From an uncultured Desulfomonile sp. (GTDB lineage: Bacteria > Desulfobacterota > Desulfomonilia > Desulfomonilales > Desulfomonilaceae), in assembly GCA_937915285.1 (NCBI GenBank), contig CALDNG010000480.1, positions 1-10,439 of the forward strand: DNA of 10,439 nt. Reading direction: 5' to 3'. A model generated the notes under the pieces. It made no database searches. It was not told where the DNA came from and worked only from the letters and a program-made list of their open reading frames with translations. Below are positions 6,886 to 10,439 of this stretch, in pieces (the stretch's first letter is position 1; the number at the start of each line of letters is the position of its first letter). A program made the translations under genes and the position numbers.

Positions 6886-7782
6886 TCAGTCCCTTGTGGA
6901 AAGGATGATTCCGGTCAGTATCAGCGCTCCACTTATAAGGTGAGAAAAGGTCAAATCCTCTCCGAGCAAATACTGCGCTTCTATACCGCTAAATAGCGGA
7001 AGGCAATAATAAACAAAAGCTGCTTTCGAAGGACCTATTAGCGCCACTGACCTGTTCCAGCTCATGTAGGCCAGGACCGATGGCCCAAGCCCGACGAATA
7101 TTATCGCCCAGATCACCCTCTCAGAGAATTCCATCCGTTGAGCGGTAACAAGTTCCCAGGCAAAAAAAGGCAAAACGAAAATCATGCCCACAACGAACAT
7201 GGTGAAAAGAAAAGGAAGCGGGCTCAACTCAAGCGGGCGCTTCTGAACAAGGATGCTGTACAAAGCGAATGAAGAGGCCTGACCAAGCATCCAGATATCA
7301 CCAGGGGTAAAACTCAACGTGGCCAGCCTTGAAAACGCTCCACCTGTGACTAGGTAAAGCACACCTGAAGAGGCCAGTACAAGGCTCAAAATCTTTCTGA
7401 AGCCCAAGGCTTCCTTCAGCAGAACCCTGGCGAATAATATAGTGAAAATAGGTGAAGATATCGCTATCAGGGCCAGGTTGACAGCATTTGAGGATGAAGC
7501 CGCTATATACACAATGGTGTTGCAGACAGTTATCCCCAGGAAGGCAGTCAATGCTATGTATTTTATATGCTTGAGTATTATTCGCCGCTCGTAATACATG
7601 GGTCTGGCGACAAATGGGGCCATGGCCGCAATTGCTATCAGCGAGCGCAAAACGACTATTGTAAACGGTGGAACCGATTCCTGAAGTATTCTGGCCAGCA
7701 CGAAGTTGCCGGACCATATTAGCGTGGCAGCCAGGACCATAACATAGCCCTGTGCCATCCTTGAACGATCATTAGACGCCAA
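6886..7782 (-). CDS. EamA/DMT-superfamily inner-membrane transporter
   Basis: The 298-residue product has the length and repeat layout of drug/metabolite transporters: two EamA halves (about 13-145 and 161-295), each with about five hydrophobic spans, ten in all. Typical features are L-I-W-S-G-N-F at 21-27 after the first span, the conserved stretch A-L-I-A-I-S-S-P-I-F (104-113) followed by K-E-A-L-G near 123, and Y-L-L-G-E in the second half. Members export amino acids, nucleosides or other metabolites, or import nucleotide sugars; the substrate is not predictable here. The frame opens with TTG at 7782; an in-frame ATG at 7758 (M-A-Q-G-Y-V) is an equally possible start and would still keep every span. 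A GGAG is present but sits 15 nt before the TTG. A -10-like TATGAT lies at 7829-7824. The gene is convergent with the secreted-protein gene, with 112 nt between the stops and no clear terminator. Confidence 0.92.
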   Translation of the reverse strand: MASNDRSRMAQGYVMVLAATLIWSGNFVLARILQESVPPFTIVVLRSLIAIAAMAPFVARPMYYERRIILKHIKYIALTAFLGITVCNTIVYIAASSSNAVNLALIAISSPIFTILFARVLLKEALGFRKILSLVLASSGVLYLVTGGAFSRLATLSFTPGDIWMLGQASSFALYSILVQKRPLELSPLPFLFTMFVVGMIFVLPFFAWELVTAQRMEFSERVIWAIIFVGLGPSVLAYMSWNRSVALIGPSKAAFVYYCLPLFSGIEAQYLLGEDLTFSHLISGALILTGIILSTRD

Positions 7783-7823
7783 TTTAGTTGATCAAATCTC
7801 CGGTAGGGAAAGTCGAACTCTTA

Positions 7824-7829
7824 ATCATA
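7824..7829 (-). promoter_or_regulatory. Possible -10 element for the transporter gene
   Basis: TATGAT on the minus strand matches TATAAT at five of six bases and would give a leader of about 35 nt before the TTG at 7782. The best -35 at 17 nt is TGGTGA, a poor match, so this is tentative. Confidence 0.28.
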
Positions 7830-7876
7830 GCACGTTCTTGCAGGTTTCACCATTGGATCGATGCGGTAGATGAATT

Positions 7877-7900
7877 ACCTGGCCTGCCTTGACACCAGGT
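7877..7900. repeat. Inverted repeat between the transporter gene and the RHH operon
   Basis: ACCTGG (7877-7882) and CCAGGT (7895-7900) are perfect 6-bp arms around a 12-nt loop. It lies about 50 nt past the stop of the RHH gene. There is no T-run on the minus strand, so it could be a weak 3' hairpin or a protein-binding site. Confidence 0.3.
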
Positions 7901-7950
7901 CGGGGATATGGGAGTTGATTTTTAAGGCATGGGAGAAGCAGGAGTCCCTA

Positions 7951-8667
7951 CTATGCAGTAAACGTTTTATTTCTTCCGAATTTCCAGTCGATCACATGGC
8001 CGACAGCCCCTTCCACGTTTTTTAATGTCAGCCCCATCCCCATCACAAGCGTTTCCAGGTCTTTCCTATTTAGACTGACATGAATTTCTTCTGTAGAATC
8101 GCGCAGGTATGTTCTAGCGTTTCGTCTTGGCCGGATATCCGGCAATTGTCCAAGGTCTGGAGAGTTCCCCAAGTTCCCCGATGCAAGGATGAATTCCTGG
8201 ATTGCCCCGCTTATCAATGCGCCAAGACTCATTCCCTCGGCCCTTTTCAACTCCATAAGCCGGTCTATAACCGATTTGCTTACCTGCAAGGTGACAATAC
8301 GCGCGTTTTCGAAATGACAGCCACAGTTCTCAATCTCGGTGTCAATATCAAAATTGTGGATGTGTCTTCTAATGGCCGCCTCGATCAGGTTCGGGGCCAA
8401 CCCCGAAAATGAAGTAAGCCTGACAGCCCCATGCAGACATCTGAATTTGCGATCTGTTTGCGACCAAAGAGCAAGTTCATTACTCGATCTGCAGGTCTTC
8501 TTCCAAAGATCGACAGCATGCTCGATTTCCTCTTCAACTGATTTGCCTGCACTGTGAGCAAGATTCTTCAGCGCCCTGTATTCCGGCTCAGACAGGTGGA
8601 AAAAAACCTGATTACCTTGAATTTTTGGGGTATGCACCTCACCCGAGGCAAGTTTTTCATGCTGCAT
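7951..8667 (-). CDS. Protein with three ribbon-helix-helix-like modules
   Basis: The 238-residue product appears to hold three copies of the ribbon-helix-helix fold, each a short beta-strand then two helices. Module 1 is about 20-57 (starts V-F-F-H-L-S-E-P-E-Y; second helix V-E-E-E-I-E-H-A-V). Module 2 is about 123-161 (R-I-V-T-L-Q-V-S-K-S-V; second helix L-G-A-L-I-S-G-A-I-Q-E-F) and is the closest to consensus. Module 3 is about 193-231 (E-I-H-V-S-L-N-R-K-D-L; V-E-G-A-V-G-H-V-I) and is one residue shorter. Ordinary RHH proteins have one module and dimerise to insert a two-stranded sheet into the DNA major groove. Residues 58-122 are unassigned and contain C-G-C at 115-117. The start overlaps the end of the upstream gene by 11 nt, so translation is probably coupled; GAGAG lies 8 nt before the ATG. 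DNA binding and autoregulation are inferred. Confidence 0.75.
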   Translation of the reverse strand: MQHEKLASGEVHTPKIQGNQVFFHLSEPEYRALKNLAHSAGKSVEEEIEHAVDLWKKTCRSSNELALWSQTDRKFRCLHGAVRLTSFSGLAPNLIEAAIRRHIHNFDIDTEIENCGCHFENARIVTLQVSKSVIDRLMELKRAEGMSLGALISGAIQEFILASGNLGNSPDLGQLPDIRPRRNARTYLRDSTEEIHVSLNRKDLETLVMGMGLTLKNVEGAVGHVIDWKFGRNKTFTA

Positions 8668-8911
8668 CGCATCTACTCTCGGTGATCATTGTGATGTGGT
8701 GTTCAAGTTGCTCGCAAAAGACCAGGTAATAACTGCGTTCAAACACATCCCGGCCCAGTCCCTGACAGACGTGAAGCGAACGGAACATTTTGTGCAACTT
8801 GTCTATCAGTTCATTTTTGTCGGTTGATCTGGACATTTCATGTGTCACAAGGATGCCTGCGTCTCGTATGGCTTCCTGTCGTGAGTCTTCAAGTAATTTA
8901 AACAAATACAT
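8657..8911 (-). CDS. 84-residue protein of unknown function, first gene of the RHH operon
   Basis: I do not recognise this protein. It looks mostly helical, has a mixed charge and shows no signal peptide, membrane span or catalytic motif. Notable stretches are E-L-I-D-K-L-H-K-M-F (34-43) and F-E-R-S-Y-Y-L-V-F-C-E-Q-L-E-H-H (57-72). Cys49, Cys66 and Cys81 with several His residues do not form a clear metal site. The gene precedes the RHH gene and its last codons overlap that gene's start in another frame, a common sign of translational coupling. The ribosome site is poor: AAAGG is 15 nt upstream of the ATG at 8911. The arrangement (small gene plus RHH gene) recalls toxin-antitoxin layouts, but this protein matches no toxin family I know. 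It could be a cofactor or regulator of the RHH protein. Confidence 0.6.
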   Translation of the reverse strand: MYLFKLLEDSRQEAIRDAGILVTHEMSRSTDKNELIDKLHKMFRSLHVCQGLGRDVFERSYYLVFCEQLEHHITMITESRCDAA

Positions 8912-8917
8912 TTTTTA

Positions 8918-8925
8918 TTTGCCAA
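8918..8925 (-). promoter_or_regulatory. TTGGCAAA motif next to the start of the RHH operon
   Basis: The minus strand reads CTTGGCAAAT ending about 6 nt before the ATG at 8911. The same 8-mer recurs in the opposite orientation at 9043-9050. This could be an operator covering the ribosome-binding region; inference only. Confidence 0.25.
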
Positions 8926-9040
8926 GCCTTTGAAATATTGCAGTTTTAATAGGAAGTCTTTGTAAATTTTACTTCCCCTGCATACCTGTCGATTTTGCGG
9001 CATGATTGTTTGAATTCTGTTAGGACTGTATTAGAAGTAA

Positions 9041-9051
9041 GTTTGGCAAAC
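9041..9051. promoter_or_regulatory. Palindrome GTTTGGCAAAC, candidate operator
   Basis: An 11-bp near-perfect palindrome (5-bp arms, one central base). It sits 130-140 bp upstream of the RHH operon start and about 90 bp before the plus-strand -35 element, and shares TTGGCAAA with the site at 8918-8925. It suits binding by a dimeric repressor such as the RHH product, unproven. Confidence 0.3.
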
Positions 9052-9138
9052 CGGCAATCATGAGAAAAAATAATCCTCAATTAATATATGTCTTTTCATA
9101 AAGATATAGCTGTTAAAATTACTTCTGTTTCACATAGC

Positions 9139-9167
9139 TTGACATAAGACTCCTGATTGGTTATTAA
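9139..9167 (+). promoter_or_regulatory. Sigma-70-type promoter for the secreted-protein gene
   Basis: A perfect -35 TTGACA (9139-9144), a 17-nt spacer and a -10 TATTAA (9162-9167, four of six consensus bases). Transcription would begin near 9174, giving a leader of about 100 nt before the TTG at 9276. It is the best promoter match in the window. Confidence 0.6.
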
Positions 9168-9174
9168 AGGCGGC

Positions 9175-9199
9175 TTCCATGGTTTTTACGGGCATGGAA
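9175..9199 (+). other. Stem-loop at the predicted mRNA 5' end
   Basis: TTCCATG (9175-9181) and CATGGAA (9193-9199) are perfect 7-bp arms around an 11-nt loop. The stem would start at or next to the predicted first transcribed base, a position where hairpins often protect RNA from 5'-end decay. It could equally be an operator overlapping the start site. Confidence 0.4.
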
Positions 9200-9275
9200 C
9201 TCGAGATAATCATTTTATGGTTTAATAAAAATGGTTTTATCGTGAAAAAAATTACACATAAAAGATTGGATAGTT

Positions 9276-9872
9276 TTGCGTTTTCTAAAAATCATTGTAC
9301 TGCTGTTTATTCCCTCCATTTGTTTCGCCGACACCCACAAGGATTATTTTGAAACCTATCTCCAGAATGTGACTGCGCGGTTGCATTTTTCTGATTATCC
9401 CGGTCCCATAAGCCGTGAACTGGCAAAGGTAGCCCTCGCCAGACAATCCCTGGAGGACGGGATCAACAGGAAATCCGATATTAGCATTGCAGGCATATCG
9501 ACAGGTGGGTTCAACCAGACAATAGTCGAAGAGGTTCTTGAGTTTAGTTGGCTCAAGGTAGGCTATGTCCACGATTCTGAAGGAGGTCGTTTTTATCAGT
9601 TCAGGGGTGATCAGGCGAATGTATATTCGGCCCTATGTATTGCCAAACTTTTTGATTTTTATGTGGACCGGTTTCTGGTAAAGGATCAGTCAGGCTGGTT
9701 CGCCGCAAAGCAGGTTTCCCGGGCAATAGCCATGCAACCCGATTCTTTTGAACTCAACCACTTGTTCTATAATCAACTGCGTCCCGAAAAGACCATCGAG
9801 AAAGCTAACAGGCTTTTCGGCCCGAAGCATGAATCGGTCCTGAAAATAGTGAATCAGGTGGCGCCTCATTGA
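9276..9872 (+). CDS. Secreted protein of unknown function, TTG start
   Basis: The 198-residue product opens with a short, clean signal peptide: M-R-F-L-K, a hydrophobic core (I-I-V-L-L-F-I-P-S-I) and C-F-A before Asp19, the likely cleavage point. The mature part is about 180 residues with no motif I recognise. Its last third ('WFAAKQVSRAIAMQPDSFEL' then N-H-L-F-Y-N-Q-L) resembles a solitary helical repeat and may be TPR-related. The TTG start is forced: an in-frame TGA lies at 9243-9245, no ATG or GTG lies between it and the signal peptide, and the first internal Met is far downstream. The ribosome site is weak (GGA, 5 nt before TTG), so translation may be low or controlled through the long structured leader. 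A strong promoter lies at 9139-9167. The next gene follows after 48 nt without a terminator, so the two are probably co-transcribed. Location is likely periplasmic. Confidence 0.78.
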   Translation: MRFLKIIVLLFIPSICFADTHKDYFETYLQNVTARLHFSDYPGPISRELAKVALARQSLEDGINRKSDISIAGISTGGFNQTIVEEVLEFSWLKVGYVHDSEGGRFYQFRGDQANVYSALCIAKLFDFYVDRFLVKDQSGWFAAKQVSRAIAMQPDSFELNHLFYNQLRPEKTIEKANRLFGPKHESVLKIVNQVAPH

Positions 9873-9906
9873 AACGTTAGAATGAAATGATGGCAAGCCT
9901 CTAATC

Positions 9907-9911
9907 GGAGG
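9907..9911 (+). promoter_or_regulatory. Ribosome binding site of the membrane-protein gene, in a small hairpin
   Basis: GGAGG lies 9 nt before the ATG at 9921, a strong site. CCTC at 9898-9901 can pair with GAGG (9908-9911) over a 6-nt loop, which could partly mask the site; only four pairs, so the effect is doubtful. Confidence 0.55.
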
Positions 9912-9920
9912 ACACAACCC

Positions 9921-10439
9921 ATGGTTACGAAAGTATTCAAGCGGATGTGGACTGAAGACGTGGGTCTGACCGGACTTCTCGTCATACTGTTCCTTGAGAC
10001 CTTTGCCATTTATCCATTCGTGGATTCCAATACGGGCTCTCTGGTCATGCACCTGATTTTTTTGATGATCCTTATCACTGGAGTAATGGCTGTTAGCCGC
10101 AAGCCCCGCTGGGCGCGCATTGTAGCCATGATAGCGGTCGCAGGTCTTGGTTTCCGCTACTGGGGCCACATGAATCCAAGCCAGACCGCAGTGATTGTAA
10201 ATGTCGGGCTGAGAGCCTTTTTTGCCGCCATGCTGATCACGGTGATCCTGATGCATGTGTTCAGGGGAGGTCCTGTTAACCGGCACAGGATTTCCGGTTC
10301 TATTGCCGTTTATATGCTCATCGGCGCACTTTTCGCCTATCTTTATTTCATCATTGTCACTCTGGACCCGGGCGCCTTCAGCATTGACGTTTCCCTGTTT
10401 AACAATGATCCTCACCGGCTTATGGCCAAGCTCTTCTAC
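9921..10439 (+). CDS. Multi-spanning membrane protein, potassium-channel-like, 3' end outside the window
   Basis: The first 173 residues are in the window and the frame is open to the last base. Hydrophobic spans lie near 13-33, 40-58, 66-80, 91-113 and 123-148. The last span and what follows (G-S-I-A-V-Y-M-L-I-G-A-L-F-A-Y-L-Y then L-D-P-G-A-F-S) resemble the segment just before the pore helix in a bacterial family annotated as ion channel / potassium channel (Ion_trans_2 type). There the selectivity filter (T-x-G-Y-G-D) comes within some tens of residues. The window stops at M-A-K-L-F-Y, before any filter could be seen, so the assignment is provisional. The start is well supported by GGAGG. 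It probably shares a transcript with the secreted-protein gene 48 nt upstream. Other multi-span membrane proteins remain possible. Confidence 0.72.
   Translation, partial: MVTKVFKRMWTEDVGLTGLLVILFLETFAIYPFVDSNTGSLVMHLIFLMILITGVMAVSRKPRWARIVAMIAVAGLGFRYWGHMNPSQTAVIVNVGLRAFFAAMLITVILMHVFRGGPVNRHRISGSIAVYMLIGALFAYLYFIIVTLDPGAFSIDVSLFNNDPHRLMAKLFY

Larger units (their letters stand above)
8912..9275. other. AT-rich divergent intergenic region with promoters and inverted motifs
   Basis: This 364-nt stretch separates the RHH operon (minus) from the secreted-protein gene (plus). It contains no convincing gene. Its parts are two copies of TTGGCAAA in opposite orientation (8918-8925 and 9043-9050), a small inverted repeat TCTTT-TCAT-AAAGA (9091-9104), a sigma-70-type promoter (9139-9167) and a stem-loop at the predicted RNA 5' end (9175-9199). 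ATGGTTT is repeated at 9217-9223 and 9231-9237 in the leader. Confidence 0.5.

Noticed and set aside
7298..7717. 139-codon minus-strand frame inside the transporter gene
   Set aside because: The same-strand EamA frame has ten hydrophobic spans and family motifs; this frame is a shadow of it.
8080..8557. Plus-strand frames across the RHH gene
   Set aside because: They are antisense to a frame with RHH-like modules and an overlap with its upstream gene, and show no domain pattern.
7951..8911. Classical RHH toxin-antitoxin locus
   Set aside because: Antitoxins of this type are usually 70-100 residues with one RHH module beside a RelE/ParE, PIN or MazF toxin. Here the RHH protein is large and the small partner matches none of these.
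9690..10415. 241-codon open frame on the minus strand, rich in His, Asp, Gln and Asn
   Set aside because: It is antisense to the secreted-protein and membrane-protein genes. The polar composition is what the complement of hydrophobic codons gives, and the sense genes have a signal peptide, spans and a good ribosome site.
1..10439. CRISPR array, tRNA, rRNA, insertion sequence or phage genes
   Set aside because: No regularly spaced repeats, cloverleaf-like sequence, transposase, integrase or terminal inverted repeats were seen on reading both strands.

Overview
The window (10.4 kb, mixed base composition with an AT-rich stretch near 8.9-9.3 kb) looks like bacterial chromosomal DNA. No rRNA, tRNA, transposase, phage gene or CRISPR array was seen. 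The protein content fits a Gram-negative with a large accessory genome, most likely a Desulfobacterota/Deltaproteobacteria relative, with Planctomycetes as the main alternative. It includes secreted tetratricopeptide-repeat (TPR) and TPR-CHAT proteins, a small Cys/His protein with a Trp-rich core, a 'WMPLGVF'-type secreted protein and a leaderless-looking SGNH hydrolase. This taxonomic guess rests on family resemblance from memory, not on a search.

Left part (1-5.0 kb): the 3' part of a TPR-protein gene (+) runs off the left edge. A strongly folded intergenic element follows (1007-1086), then a 52-codon gene starting with TTG (1167-1325, CxxC...HxxxC) and an SGNH-hydrolase gene (1400-2122, +). 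The SGNH gene converges, with 2 nt between stop codons, on a large minus-strand gene for an exported TPR-CHAT protein (2125-4905). That CHAT domain keeps the catalytic Cys but has Pro where the catalytic His should be.

Middle (5.0-7.8 kb): a 467-nt divergent intergenic region precedes a plus-strand gene for an exported protein (5373-6773). It has a Pro/Gln/Arg/Ser-rich half, a Trp/Tyr-rich belt and a C-terminal beta-rich domain. A convergent EamA/DMT-type transporter gene follows (6886-7782, -).

Right part (7.9-10.4 kb): a two-gene minus-strand operon has 11-nt overlapping frames. It encodes an 84-residue unknown protein and then a 238-residue protein that appears to hold three ribbon-helix-helix (RHH) modules in one chain. 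Across an AT-rich 364-nt intergenic region lies a good sigma-70-type promoter (TTGACA-17-TATTAA). Its predicted transcript would begin at a 7-bp stem-loop and carry a leader of about 100 nt before a TTG-started secreted-protein gene (9276-9872). That gene is probably co-transcribed with a multi-spanning membrane protein resembling the N-terminal part of a potassium-channel-family protein (9921 to the right edge).

The genes do not form one obvious pathway. The best leads are the His-less exported CHAT protein, the triple-RHH operon with candidate operators, and the small Cys/His protein.
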